From Vicugna pacos (taxonomy: Eukaryota > Chordata > Mammalia > Artiodactyla > Camelidae): a DNA stretch of 64,000 nucleotides. The stretch spans positions 22,412,001-22,476,000 of the forward strand of contig NC_133006.1 in assembly GCF_048564905.1 (NCBI RefSeq), written 5' to 3'. The first letter of the stretch is position 1. Each line of letters begins with the position of its first letter. Below the pieces are notes generated by a model. The model had not been told where the DNA came from, ran no database searches, and saw nothing but the letters and a program-made list of their open reading frames with translations. Positions 40,462 to 54,015 of this stretch are shown here, in pieces. A program made the translations under genes and the position numbers.

Positions 40462-43091
40462 ATGGTCCTCAGTGGGGGGCTGGTCCTGGGACTCCACACC
40501 TTGATGACCCTCCTGAGGCCCCAGGCAGCCGGGGCCATCAAGGGTGAGTGCTGAGGCTGCTGGGTGAGGAGCGGAGCTTGAGGGTGTTGGGTTACGTGCC
40601 AGCTGAGACAGCACAGAGCACGAACTGTTCCTCTCTTCTGGTTTATGGGCAACTTCCCTTACCAAGAGATCCCCCAGCCCTCTCACCTTGATTTGTCTGT
40701 CCTGGACCCAAAATACAGATGCAGCGCAGTCCAGCCACAGCAGTGTCAGTTTCAGGTACCTCCTCATTCCTCCCTCCTTTCTGAGACCCAAACCTCCATT
40801 GTACTGCCGCCCAGCACCCCGATTTCTCTACCACTTCCTGACTTGGAGCTTGTCCATTCTAGTCTGGTTCCATGGCCATCTTTCTCCCCGTGTCGATAGG
40901 TGGATGTTTATCTGTCTTTCTCCTGCTCCAGACGTGAGCTCCTTGGATGAGGGGTCCACAGCTGGCTCGTCTGTATTTCCTTGGGGCCTGGTAGTGTGCT
41001 GGGCACATGGTAGGCCATCAAAGACTATTGAACAAATAATTACATAGAGTTATAAAGGAATCTTATCAATGAACACTTAACCTTTAATTTCTAGAAAACT
41101 GAGCCTCTGTTAGGGGAAAAGACATTTAATCATAATGCTCTGAGACAGAAGAGTTGGAACATGAAATTTGAACTTCTGACTCTTCTTCCATTGCTCTCTG
41201 CAAGACCTGGGGCTGATTTTTTCTATCCCTTTAGTCTCTGTGTCACAAACCTTAATTTTTACACCTGCCGGCTATCACCTGTTTTCCCTCACACCCACCT
41301 CCACCGCATCTCTGTGCCCAAAGCTCCACTTTGCTCCTAGCCGTCTTTATTTTCTCCTCATCCTACCCCTCCAAACTTCATTTCACACACAGGACCAGAC
41401 AGCACAGCTGGAGCAGATGATCATAGCCAGGATTTAACTCTGCGCATCCCAAGCATGACTTTAAGCAGCCTCTCCTCTTCCCAACCCAGTCTACCAGCCT
41501 GCGCCCATGTCTCTGTGCTGGCCAGTGTGGTGGGCCCGTTTCTCTGCAGCCTCTCCTTTCCACGCCCCAGCAATCCTTCTACTCAGCGTCAGAACAGGTC
41601 TCTGCCTCCGCACAGAACCCAGGATGGGGCACAGCTCAGAGACACATCACATGTCATGAGATTGATGCATTTTCTTTCCTCTCCCTGACCCTGAACTCAC
41701 CCAATACAGCTGACCACATGGGCTCCTATGGACCAGCGTTCTACCAGTCCTATGATGCCTCGGGTCAGTTCACTTACGATTTCGATGGGGAACAGCTATT
41801 CTCTGTGGACCTGAAGAAGAGGGAGGCTGTGTGGCGTCTGCCTGAATTTGGCAACTTCGCCTACTTTGACCCGCAGAGCGGGCTGGCCAGCATCGCCATG
41901 ATCAAAGCCCATCTGGATGTCTTGGTGGAGCGTTCCAACCGCACCAGAGCCACCAATGGTACTGGGCCCTTCCTCTGCTCCCTGCCCCAGGAGTAGGGGA
42001 GGCCCAGGGCAGCCTCTTCCCCACCTCCCAGGCCTCTATTGGCCATGAGGCACCACTCTTAGAATCTGTGACTGTTGTGCTCAGCCCCTTTCTTTCCCAG
42101 GAGGTTCTAGATTCTCCCAGATTCCTTCAGCAGCCTCTTCCCCTTGAGGAATGACCCCCTGCCTCTACCTGGACCCCCCCTCAGGGACCTGTCAGATACA
42201 GGTGCCCCCACTGCCCTCCTCAGTCTCCTCTCCCTCTGTCCTCCTGGTTCCTGCCCCAGCAGTCAGCAATGCAGAGCATCCCCTGCCCGGAGGAGGCTAA
42301 ATAGGAGGGAGCATCCCTTGATCCCAGCCCTGCAGGGATCAGCCTTGGGATTCAGGACCTTGTTCCTCCTAGTGCCTCCAAGAGTGACCATACTCCCCAA
42401 GTCGCGAGTGGAGCTGGGCCAGCCCAACGTCCTCATCTGCATCGTCGACAACATCTTCCCCCCTGTGATCAATATCACCTGGCTGCGCAATGGTCAGACG
42501 GTCACTGAGGGCGTGGCCCAGACCAGCTTCTATGCCCAGCCTGACCATTTGTTTCGCAAGTTCCACTACCTGACCTTTGTGCCCTCGGCAGACGACTTCT
42601 ACGACTGCAGGGTGGAGCACTGGGGCCTGGACAAGCCGCTCTTTAAGCACTGGGGTATGGAGCCCCCTCCCCTGCATGTCCTTCACTCGCGAATCCCTTT
42701 GCTGTCCCCCCTGACCCTTCCTTTCTCTCCCAGAGCCCCAGATGCCTACCCCGCTGCCAGACACCACAGGGACGCTGGTCTGTGCCCTCGGCCTGGCCCT
42801 CGGCCTGGTGGGCTTCCTGGTGGGCATCGTCCTCATCATCACAGGCTCACGCTTGTCCAGAGCCCCCAGGTGCAGAGGCCTCAAGAGTCTGGGGGAGGAA
42901 AGTAGATGACTGTGTAGGATGAGGGTGGAGGATTCTGTGTGGAGGAATAGGGTTGGGGACAAGGGGTGGGCAGGGAATGGAAGCGCAGAGGTGAGGTGAA
43001 GGGGTCAGGTTTTGGGGAGGTGGACAGAGATGGCATCCTGGAATTCTGACCTTGAAAAGCTTGGTCATATGATTTTTGCTACTTTAGGTAA
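40462..43091 (+). CDS. DOA: MHC class II DO alpha chain
   Basis: DO-alpha pairs with DO-beta in endosomal compartments of B cells and some other antigen-presenting cells and restrains DM-driven peptide loading. Exons: 40462-40543 (signal peptide, [18 protein letters not shown]), 41710-41958 (alpha-1: [38 protein letters not shown]; glycosylation motif NRT), 42373-42654 (282 bp, alpha-2 Ig domain: [29 protein letters not shown], cysteine pair, [10 protein letters not shown]), 42734-42869 (connecting peptide and membrane helix, [20 protein letters not shown]) and 43088-43091 (last base of Arg plus TAA). Total 250 residues, as in human, with no damage. The last intron uses a weak GTGCAG donor; reading through it instead would add 12 residues (starting CRGLKSL) before a TGA at 42907-42909. 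Closest to human DOA throughout, so the assignment is firm. Confidence 0.96.
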
Positions 43092-44075
43092 TGACCCTTC
43101 TGAGAGAAACGGGTTTGGAGGACCCCCGTCTTCAGCTTCCTGGCAAGTCTCTGACAGCCCTTGAGTGCTCAGTACTGCGTCGACCAAGTGCATCCCCCTG
43201 TGCTGACTTTGGGATCAACCTCTGTCCTGCAGGTTTCCTATTTTTTAGCCCCAGTACTCATGGCAGGACTTGTGGGACACAAACTAGCTCCCCTTCCCAA
43301 CTCCAACACACACACACTTTCTTGATCTACCCAAAGCCCTGTAGTAGCAGTAAAATGTTTAACAGTGTTTGCACCATATCCGTTTTACCAGGTCTTGGCC
43401 AGTTCTCTCAGGGTGTAGAGGATGCTAGGATCTGGAAGACTGGATTTCCGGTGACGACCAGTGAGCATAAACAATTGGTACTAGGGGTTGGCAGTCATTC
43501 TTGGGCCAGTCCAGCTATGTCTTGCTCCATTTGACTCATCAATTTCGGGCCCCTTGTGTGTTACTTGTGAATGGCCCATTTCACATGGACTTCGTGAAAT
43601 TTGCATCCTGAATTCAGATTTGCCTGGAAAGCGGTGCAGAGTATCCCATTCACTGTAACTTCCCGCAACCCATGACAGTTCTGCAGGACACCGGGAGAGG
43701 AAATGTTCATGGAAATTCCACTCTTGATTTACTCTGTAATGAAGAAGCCATTGGTATGATCTATGATGTCATCTCCTTTTTTCTACATTCCCTAGAGTCC
43801 CATGCATGACAAAGAGAGGCCGAAAGCTGGGGTAAGATGGCTACATCCTTTGCCTGGGGTCCGTCCTATCAGGAGGGTCAGGAGGGTAACAGAATAGATC
43901 AGCAAGTGTCTGGTACAAGGAGGGGGACGGGGTCTAAGAGCCATCCACCTGAATGTTCTCTAAATATGTAGCCTGGAAGATTTTAGTTACCGTGAACAAA
44001 ATTTTCAACACACAAACAGATAAGTAACCAAACAAAGTAGTTTATGCCAAGTATCAAATAAAGTGGTACAGATGA
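43092..44075 (+). other. DOA: DOA 3' untranslated region (approximate)
   Basis: Follows the TAA in the last DOA exon. A possible poly(A) signal AATAAA lies at 44057-44062 and another at about 45182; I cannot tell which is used. Confidence 0.45.
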
Positions 44076-47000
44076 GTGGTTTTCAAATCAGAATGCACTA
44101 AGAATCATGGGGGAGCCTTTTAGAAAGTATGGGCTTCACTCAGATCTACTGAATTAGAATCTTTGCAGAAGGGTGAGTGGTGAGTCTGCCATTTTTAACC
44201 CACTCCGATGATGCTGTTACAGCCACCCCAGACCCAGGCTGTGGTCTGGTAACTGGGGCCCACTGATGTAGTCTGGTGCTATTGGAGGTCATTGGAAGAG
44301 GGCATCCCTGAAGTCTGAAGAGGTCCAGGAAGGCTTTCTGGAGAACACGGGTCTTTTGGGCATAAAGGTTGAGCAAGATACAGGTCAAAAGGGACAAGAT
44401 AGGGCTTTGAATTATGACTATTTCATCCTGGAAAAGAAAAAATCAAGAGATTATGGGGACTTTGTGGACTTCCCAAGAGAGAATAAGATGGGGCCAACTA
44501 TTGGCCAGAAGAGGACTCCGATGGAAGTGGGAGAGGATTGTCCTAGTCAAGGTTTTTGTTTGTTAGGAACAGAAACCCGATTACAATGTGATTATAGACA
44601 AAAGGAGAGGATATTTACAATAAAGACACAGGAGTGGTACCCAGAACCCAAGGGTGGGTTTTAGCCAGTCCTCGCAGGGAACGGACTGCAGAACTGAAGA
44701 GCCAGCAGAACCTAGAGCAGCCGCACTTGCTGTCTCTGGGCCATGTGGTCTCTGCTCTCCAGACTCTTCTGCAGGTTAGTCCTGTTCTCTCTGTGGACTG
44801 ACTGTCCTTTTCAGCTAACATGTCAGCTCTAGAGTACTTGTGTTTGGATGTCATCTCAGCTCTAGCCGCCCACAGAGCCTGTGTCCCCTAGTCACAATTT
44901 ATAATTATTGGAAAAACAAATGGCTGCTCAGACTTGGGGCAGGTGGGGCAGGTGGCCATCCCAGTCCATTGTACTGTGACCAGGGGACCGAGATCCCACA
45001 GAACAAGCCTGGCTCCTCTGAGGTGAGGAGTCGGGTCGTCCTCAGAAAGAGAAGAGGCTGTCAGAAGACACCACGAGGTAGCTCTGTCCCCAGCATGCCT
45101 TGATCTCTGCCGATCTTTTACTTAAAACTTAACTAGATGCATCCTTGGAAAGGTGTTTCTTTGATCTCTGTCCTAAGGTTTAATAAAGTCATTAAAAGTG
45201 TTCTTTCTTTGGACCAGGAGTGTGCTTTTTTTCACTATGCATTTATTACCCAGAAGTCACTGGAAGCAATTTGGAAGGAAGATGGAGCAATTCCAAACCT
45301 TTTAGGTTTATATATCTGTCCTCACACATTTTTTTCCTTCTGATATCAAAGTAAATAGCTTCTCATTAAAAAAAAAACTGTCCTTCTGCCTTCTTGATCT
45401 GATTTCTTTCAATCTCTTTTAGAATAGATGTTCAATAGTTACCTCCTCTTCAGTATTTTTATACTCTGACCCTAAAGATAATAAACATATCCAGCCCTCT
45501 CTCCATTCATGTCATTGCCCCCAGAGTTGACAACTTTCAATTGTTTTCAACTAATTCTGTTGCTGTTGATCTTCTGTCTTTAAATAACGTCTGTTTTGCT
45601 ACATCTTGATTTTTCAACTTTAGACCTTATCTCTTTACTTCCCACTATGAAAGAAGAGGATTTCGATTATTTTTTATCCTCACTGTACACTGGTATACCC
45701 TTTCCATATGCCCTTCCTTTAATATAGTTACACTGTAATTCTGTGGGTTGATGTTCAGTGTTTATATTATTATGACCTTGTAAAGGTTATTTACAGCCAA
45801 ACCACAGAGTAAACCGTGCATGCTCTTTCTTTTTTTAAAAAAACATTTTGAATTTTCGTTTTATTGAAGGAAAGTCAGTTACAGTGTGTTGGTTTCTGCC
45901 ATACAGTATGATGCCCCAGTCATGCACATACGTTTGTATATTCATTTTCATATGATTTTTTTGCACGATGTCGTGCTTGCTCTTTCTTTCTGAGACAACC
46001 TTCTGTTTTTCCTGGGATGAATAATTGTCTTGTTTTCTTGGCCTAGTTTTATTTGTACCTGTCATTAGTGAAACACAAATTTCCTCACAATGCAATCAGA
46101 TACACCAGGTAGTCTGTCAATTTCATGGTCAGCTAAAACGTCCAGAAACTTCTGTCTGCTTCAGTCTTAACTAGTTGCCCTCAACAAGACAGCTGTCATC
46201 CTGGGACCACCGCTTACCTTCCTTGTCAGGATTTTCCTGTCCTCTTCGTTGGACCTTCTGTCTCTTACAGACAAGTAGAAGAATGACCAGGTTCTGGAAT
46301 TACTGAAGAGACTTTACTTCTCCCAACCACATCATTTATGTATCTTCCCTTGTTCAGAGTTTCTTTCTCACTTAGAATATACTCTAAATTCCTTACTGGC
46401 CAAGGCTCTCCAACCTCCCCTCCCTCCACCCTTCCTTCTTTCATTAAGTTACAGCCACACTGTCTTTCCTTGGAATCATCCTGCCCACAATCTTAAACAT
46501 CGATGCTTCCAACTCATCATTCATTCACAACTCATGTGGTGAAAATTCAGCAGCTTCCCTGCTCATCTTTGCTAAATATACCACCCATTTCCAGTCCCTC
46601 TCCATCACATTACCCGTTTCCATTGAGGGACAGGTGCCTCTCCTTGAATGGAGCCCCTCCCACCAGGCTTTCTTTCCTCATTCAACCTCCACTTTTGGGG
46701 AGTGACCAAGCCTGTACAAAGAAGCAGTCACTTCCTACCATGTCTCCTCACCCCATCTTCAGTCATTGCCACTAAATGTTATTTGGCTCCATCTTGTGGT
46801 TTGACTCCGCCTCATGTGGAGGCTCCAAATCTGAGTAAATCCCAGATCTCCCAAGGAGAGGACCCCCTGGCATTTCTGACCCCTGGAAACTTCCTGCTGC
46901 CTTGTCCCTGGAGCCCTGATGCCACACCTGAGACCTGGTTGGATTCCAAGGTTGTCCTTCACTCCTTCCCTCAGGGCTGCAGTAGATGGCTTTGCTCCAG

Positions 47001-47555
47001 GTACAAGTTCTTACCGTAACACCCGGAACATGACAGCTCCCCAGTAAATGTTTAAACACCTGACTGACTGAAGAGTGAAATGTAGTCCACTCAGCTCTCA
47101 AATTCCTCCTCATTACAAGCCAAGATATTTCCCCTCCCCTACCTTCCCCTCAGGGACCTGTCCACCTGATCAGAGCCCCATCTCATTCACATCTACCTCC
47201 TACACCGTCGTTTCCGTAGGCCCCTTCATTCATAAACGTCCCAGTCTCTAAGCCAAACCTGAAGGGATGGTGAGGACGGATGGCAGGTATGAATAGTCAC
47301 CATTCAGATATTGCTCAGTGATTTTACTGAGTGGATCCACTCAGATGGTGAATAATGTTTACTCAGCCTGGTTCCTCTTCACACAGTGAAAGTCATCATT
47401 GGGAATTCCCTCACCTATACTTATGGAACAAGTTCATTTCATTTCTTCTTTTGTGTCTTCACACTTCCTAATTGTTCTTCAGCTAAACTCATTTTAGCTG
47501 GGCTTGGTGAAAAAAATTAATTTTCTACAGCATGGTGGAATCTTAGAAACTACTT
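44076..47555. other. Intergenic, no gene seen
   Basis: Unique-looking sequence plus diverged repeats. Around 46340-47060 the text resembles reverse-complement L2. A short minus-strand L1 end sits at 45838-45960. No open frame with recognisable protein. Confidence 0.45.
45838..45960 (-). mobile_element. Short L1 3'-end fragment, minus orientation
   Basis: GTTTTATTGAAGGAAAGTCAG, GTGTTGGTTTCTGCCATACAG and CCCAGTCATGCACATACG, a diverged reverse-complement L1 3' end. Confidence 0.75.
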
Positions 47556-47559
47556 TTAA

Positions 47560-48430
47560 AAAGATACTGTAAATAGTGCTATTATGAACATTGGGGTGCA
47601 TGTATCTTTTCGAATTAGAGTTTTCATCTTTTCCAGATATATGCCCAGGAGTGGGATTGTTGGATCTTATGGTAATTCTATTTTTAGTTTTTTAAGGAAC
47701 CTCCATATTGTTCCCCGTAGTGGCTGCACCAATTTACATTGCCATCAACGGTATAGGAGGGTTTCCTTTTCCCCACACCCTCTCCAACATTTATTATTTG
47801 TAGACTTTTTGCTGATGGCCGTTCCGACTGGTGTGAGGTGATACATCTCACTGTGGTTTCAATTTGCATTTCTCTAACAATTAGCGATGTTGAGTATATC
47901 TTCATGTCCTGTCAGCCATCTGTATGTCTTCTTTGAAGAAATGTCTACTTAGGTCTTCTGTTCATTTTTTGATTGGGTTGTTTGGGTTTTTGTTTTTTTT
48001 TTAACATTTGGTTTTTTTGTTTTTATGTTGAGCTGTATGAGCTGTTTGTATATTTCGGAAATTAAGGTCTTGTTGGTCACATCCCTTGCAAATATTATCT
48101 CCTGTTCTGTAGGTTGTCTTTTTGATTTGTTTATGGTTGTTTGTTTATGTGTAAAAGCTTATAAGTTTGATTAGGTCCCATTTGTTTAGCAACCTACGTG
48201 TCCATTGACAGCTGACTGGTTAAAGATGTTGTATATATATGTATATATAATGGAATATTACTCAGCTATAGAAAAGAATGAAATAATGCCATTTGCAGCA
48301 AAATGGATGGACCTAGAAATGATCATACTAAGTGAAATAAATCAAACAGAGAACGACAAATATCATGATATCTTTAATAGGTGGAAAGTATTAATGGGTT
48401 GTCCAGTGTTATGTTCTCAGTCTCAGAAAC
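47560..48430. mobile_element. L1 copy with inverted 5' part
   Basis: 47560 to about 48187 is reverse-complement L1 ORF2/3' sequence (ATTGGGGTGCATGTATC, CCCAGGAGTGGGATTG, TCTAACAATTAGCGATGTTGAG). From about 48188 to 48430 the L1 continues in plus orientation (CAACCTACGTGTCCATTGAC, TGGAATATTACTCAGC, AAATGGATGGACCTAG, AGTGAAATAAATCAAACAGAG). The two halves meet head to head, which is the mark of twin priming during L1 insertion. The far 3' end is missing. Confidence 0.85.
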
Positions 48431-50194
48431 TATAATAGTAACCGACTTTGAGGTTTGACAGTTATAGCTGATAAAAGAGCACTTTACTTTTTTCCCCACC
48501 AAACATTAACTTACTCAACAAAATTAGCAGTGTCCTCATTTGGCAAACACGTGAGAAATATTTTATTGTGTATAAATATTTACTTGCTATCCAAGGACAC
48601 AAAATGACTTGAAGTTTGGATGATGGGTCTCTCTTACTTTTACAGGAGCTATTCTTATCCTGGCCACCTTAGGTTGAGGGCAGGCCTCAATGGAGGTGAG
48701 AGGCCTAGTGCCCCAGTGAGGGAGGGAGGGGTACTGGCCTGGTGGGGGGGGGCAGGACACGAGGGAAGTAGGTGGTTGAAGGACCCCTGAGACAACATGG
48801 TAGAGCAGAAAGACATGGTCTTTGGAACCAATGATTAAGGTCAAGTTAATATTCCTCTCTGGATCTCTGTTTTCTCTTCTGTTAAGTGGGTATCATAGAC
48901 TCTAACGATCAAGAGTTGAACATTGTGAGAATCATGAGATGAATATATAAAGTGACAAGCTTAGGACCTGGACAATAATACAACCTAGTGTGTATTAGCA
49001 CTACCTCCCTATATGTCCTAAGTGGTGATTAAGTCTCCCTTTCATGAGGTGACCGCTCATCCCAATTTGTCCAGGACTGTCTCAGTTTAATTGCTAACAG
49101 TCCCAGGTCCTGGAAAGCTCCTCAGTGCTGGGCAAAACCAGGACGGTTGTTTACCCGGCATTTACCCTACCTTGATGATACATCCTGTCCAAATCCCAAC
49201 TCTGGGCCTGTCAGCCCTAAGGCAGGGCTGATCAACCTCCTTTTGGGATCTGTGCTGGGGCATCTGCATGGATGCAAATGCCAAGAGAAAGTTTCACCTT
49301 CATTTATGCTTATATTGAAACCACTTCCCCAGGGGAAGTTAAGGATATAAAGAATAAGAGACAGTCCCTAGCTCACAAAAGAGCCTTGGAACATATGCAC
49401 GGTGGGGCAAAACTAAGGAGGAAGGAAGTTAAGTTGTGAACTGAAAAGGGAAGTTGTCAGTCTGATGGTCCACTGGGAGAGTCCTCAAAAGGCTGGTGAG
49501 CAGAACAGCCACACAGACAATCTGTGTGTAGCCACAATGCTAGACACTCGTGCTGGAGCCTGCAGACAGGGGAGGGGTTGAACGAGAGGGACTGGTATGT
49601 AGTTGGAGGCTCAGTGAGGTCCCTTGGAAGGTGTGTGTGTGTCTGTCATGGGGGATGAAAGGACAGTCAGAAAAGCCTTTATAAGGGAGGTAACAAGTTG
49701 TTCTTGGAAATTATGTAGGATTGCTGATGGGGGAAAGAGCATATTCCAGGCAGAGAGAACAGCATATGCCAAGGTCCAGTGGCAATAAACTGTGGGAGAA
49801 TCTGGGAAGGCCCTATCTTCTGCTCTGAGTTGAGCACAGAGTTCAACAAAGGGTGAATGGGGACTCTGACCTTACAGAGGTGACAAAGGCTAGATAGAGG
49901 CCTTGTATGCCTTGCAAAGGAGTTTAAGCCTTAAGGGTCATAAGTGACACGATCAGATTTATTTTCTAAAGGATCTCTCCAGCAGCAACAGTGTTGGGGG
50001 TGGATTAACTGGAAATAGGGCTATGGATAGAAAACTAGGAAGAAGAGAGTCATGACAGTCCAGCCTGGGGGGCACTGAGAGGACAGAGTGATAGAGGAAG
50101 GCTCAGCAGGCCTCAGTGGCTGACAGAGAAGGGGAGCCGGGGGAGAACTCTAGGCAGAGCACCAGACTCTGGCTCCAGTGTCCGGGAGAGTAAT

Positions 50195-50380
50195 GATACA
50201 TTAATGTCACTGCTACTTACTTACTGTAGGACTGTTATTTACTGTTACTGTTACTGGTTCTGAGCCTCATCTATAAAAGGGTGATGACTATCTGCTTCAT
50301 GGGATTATTATGAGGACTTAATTTGAAAGGCACATTAATGAGTTCTGTATGGTTGCTTGTTATTTAAATGGGTAACTCAC
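50195..50380 (+). mobile_element. MIR fragment
   Basis: Words CTGAGCCTCATCTATAAAAGGG, GGGATTATTATGAGGACTTAATTTG match the MIR middle and 3' half. Confidence 0.6.
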
Positions 50381-51374
50381 AGAGGGATGTGTTTGGGAAA
50401 AAGATAGGACCTTTTCTGGACATGTACTGTGTGTCAAAAGCCTATGGGACACTGGCATCAGGCAGTTGAAAAACAGACTTGGAACTTTGGAGCAAGGTCT
50501 AGACAGAGATAGATTTTATGAGTGGCAGTTGTCTCCAGAGGAATGGATAAAATTGCTTAGAAATACTGTGCAAGTAAGAGGACCAAAGAAGGAGTAACAT
50601 GAGGGACAACACCGTCTCATGGAAGGCTGGGGCAGAGACTCTAGAGTGAGGAACCAATGGTGTCAAAGAACCAGGGGACACCACAGTAGAGGAGATGTAC
50701 AAGGAGAGAAGGACCTCTGGGTCAGAAAAGTGAAGGCTCATGTTTCAAGGGATGAAGTATAGTAAAGGAAGAAGGAAAGGAAAGAAGCACCTGAAGATGG
50801 GAGGGTGGGCACACAAAAGTCTAGAATCGACATTCAGGAAGAAGTCATGGGTAACACGTTCACCAGGTGGCGCCAAAGATCCTCTGTGGCTATTAACATG
50901 GGTCTCAGAACCCCTACCACTTAGGCAAGCCTAGCTGAGCTTCATTCCAACCTGTCAGCCGGGTGACATTCCTTTAGTTGAGGAACTATGAAATTTCCAC
51001 TGCTGGAATGCTCCAGGACTCCGAAGGATAGAGACAGATACAGAAATGTACATGTATATATATACACACAACTCCACTCTTCCTTTGGTATGTGGGGATA
51101 AAATAAGAACCTTCAAAGCATTAGTCCCATCCATTTTATCTCCTACATAGGTTTCAAATCTACCCACGTCTCTTCATGCACATTGCTACCTCTCCACTCC
51201 AAACCACTATCCTCACTTACTGGGAAGGCCCGCGGCACTGCCTTTCTAAACTGTCATTCTACATCCATTTTCAGCACCCCGCTAACCCAACATGATTCTC
51301 CCAACTGCTATTTCTTCCAGGCAGGTGTCTCCTAGCTCCCCACCAGCCCACACAATATTGGAATTCTAGCATAG

Positions 51375-51600
51375 TAGTTCCTGGAACCAGATTGCTGGGG
51401 TTAAATCCCATCTGCAGCGTTCACTGGCTGTATTGCAACTTTGGGCATGTTCCTTAACTTTCCTGCCTCATATCTTCATCTATTAAATGAAGGTAAGTAA
51501 GACTTACCTCAGAGGACTATAATGAGGCTCAAATAAGTTTACAGGTTGTTTTTAGTACAATGTTTGGCACATAGTGAGTGCCTGATAAATGAAAGCTGTT
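51375..51600 (+). mobile_element. MIR fragment
   Basis: ATAGTAGTTCCTGGAACCAG, GCAACTTTGGGCATGTTCCTTAAC, CATCTATTAAATGAAGGTAAG and TGTTTGGCACATAGTGAGTGCC give nearly the whole MIR in order. Confidence 0.8.
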
Positions 51601-53390
51601 TTTAAAGACTTCAGGATAAAAATTCAAATTCTTATTGTGGCCTAAATGACCTCCTTGATCTAGCTCTGCCCGATTCTCTGGCCTTATCTGGAAGCACACA
51701 TCTTCATTCCTGCTGCTCCATTACAAACTGTACACACGCAGGCAGTTACCATCACTGTTCCTTCTGCTGGCAACATTCACTCCCATCCTCCCTGGGCCAG
51801 ACACTACTCGCCTTCTGAGATGTCTGAACAGTTCTGGTTGGAAATCTCTCCGATCTGAACCTTCTCTTCTAAATTCTCTATAGACCTTTGCATATTGTGC
51901 TGATAGAACTCACGATTTTTATTAAAAACTGTTTGATACCTCCTTTCCCTGCTCCCAGCATGTAAACTGTGAGGAGACAAAGAACGGCAAGTGGGATTTC
52001 GCAAAGAGCTTAAACTAGGGTGATGATCCAGAAAGAGTAAAGAAGCAAAGGTGGGAGATTACGAGACATCACATCAGCAGTGACCTCCCCGACATGATTT
52101 TTGGCAAGTCTCAGAGAGTAATTCCAACCAGCTTTGGTCCTTGTCCTGGGAGCCCCTCAGGGAAGCAGGGCTTTTCAGTCAGAATAGCTCTGAGGGAAAC
52201 CAAGAGCAAGGTTGGCAAGGCTTAGACTGGGGTGCTAACAATTAACAGTCTGAAAGACCAAGTCCTGCTTTCACCTTGGAGCCGACCAGTACAACTGCAC
52301 CATGACAGTTAGTAACTGTACTTGGATGGAGATTCAGTATAGGGCCATCTTTCTATCTTCACCTCCACACCTCCTGATTTAGCAGTTTGGCAATGTCTAA
52401 GTCTACTGACCTGATAGTGTTAGTTGAAAAATAAAAAAGGAACTCAGAATGTGTTGACTGAATGAGTGCTTCCAGTGGAAGCATTGAAGGGGAGTAAATG
52501 GCGTTAACAGGTAGCAAAAAGCAGCAGACGCAGTGGAATCCATGCTTTCAAGTGCTGGCAAGGGCATGGGAAGAACACTGCCCACAGTGGGACTCCATAA
52601 TCGCATCCTTCTGATAGCGCTGGAAATGGTGCTTGTTAACTTTAGAAGGCAGTAATTCCAACCAAGTTGGAGACTTGACTCCTCAAACTATTACAAGGCC
52701 AAAAGGAGAGGGGGGGGATGGGGCAGAGTTAGGCTTGGATCAGTTAATGTGACTAAGAGAAAACGTACATTAAAGTACTGGCCAAAGTGGAAACCTCAAG
52801 GATCAATACCAGGACAAGGACTGCCAATAGTGATGGCCAGGAAATTCACGAACATTTGTAAACTGCCTACTAATGTGGCAAAGTGGGAGGTATAAACCAG
52901 GTCCAGAGCTATTCTTGCCTAATCTCAGCCAGTTCTGCAGTTAAGGAAATAAGCCAGGTGTCTTTCTCTTTAAGCATTTAGAGTTCTGGATTCAGTATAT
53001 AGGAACTGCATTAAATTGCCTCCACAGATAGTCAGAAACCTACCTTTCCAGAATTGAAATCTTTATTTCCCCCAACAAAAAATACTTAAGGGACACGAAC
53101 AGAAGTGGATGCAGCCATGGACTCAATTCTCTAACTGTCCTTCCCCCCAGCTTAGACTTTTAAATTCCCTCGATATTGTTATACATACAAAATCCTTACT
53201 TCCAACATTTGTCCTTTCAGACTTACGCAACTCCTATCCCACCCCAACTCTAAAGTACTTCTGAACTTTGAAAATCTTTTAAGATCACTCTAGGACAGCT
53301 CAAAGGGAGATGAAAGGTTCACTCACTGAGCTCTAAGCAGCTGTTGGACGTATAGAAATGTTTTCAGTTTGGTTAAGAACTGCTAAAATT

Positions 53391-53507
53391 GGGGGGGAGG
53401 GTATAGCTCAATGATAGTGTGATTATAGCGTGCATGAGGTCCTGGCTTCAATCCCCAGTCCCTCCACTAAACAAACCTAATTACTCTCCTCCCCCCAAAA
53501 CCAAAAA
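53391..53507 (+). mobile_element. Camelid tRNA-Ala-derived SINE, plus orientation
   Basis: GGGGGGAGGGTATAGCTCAATG, GAGGTCCTGGCTTCAATCCCCAG, then AAACAAACCTAATTACTCTCC and an A/C-rich tail. Altered around the anticodon arm. Confidence 0.9.
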
Positions 53508-54015
53508 GGAAATCACTGAGATTCACCAAATTGGCATTGTATTAACCAACTATGCAAGGCTGTTAATGTGCAATTTGAGGCCAAAGCAGCAAATTACAAA
53601 AGCAGGTCTAACTGCCTCAAGGCAGATGCCCAATGCAAAAAAAAGGTATCCCTGGTTGGCTACCCCCCACCATTCTTTCCCTATCTTGCGATGTGTCCAG
53701 GGGAAAGTTCACTGGCAGAAAACCTGAGTTACCTGAAGAGTCTGAAAACTCCTGGTTAGGTTAAGCCACGAATGAGTCAAAGAATTTGCCTTTTACTTCA
53801 TCTAGATCAAAGCAAATTGTGAACCTTAAGCTTATTTTGGAGTATTCACTTTACAAAGGGCATATGCATTTTTGTCACCACAGCAACAACCTACTTACTG
53901 GTTTATTTAAAACAGGATGGCTTTTTTCTCTCACCTCAGGAATACTTTCAACATTCTCAATTGTATCATGCTCCTTTTAAAACACCACAGAAACAAATGT
54001 TAAGATAATGAACTA
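53508..54015. other. Downstream flank of BRD2, no gene seen
   Basis: Unique-looking sequence beyond the predicted BRD2 3' end. No coding content recognised. Confidence 0.4.

Larger units (their letters stand above)
48431..53390. other. Intergenic, no gene seen
   Basis: About 5 kb with no supported gene. Includes MIR-like pieces (48835-48990, 50195-50380, 51375-51600), an L2-like piece (51610-51810), a G9 run near 48744, and a stretch at about 49740-49970 (TATTCCAGGCAGAGAGAACAGC; GAGTTTAAGCCTTAAGGGTC) that reads like an ancient repeat I cannot name. Confidence 0.5.
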
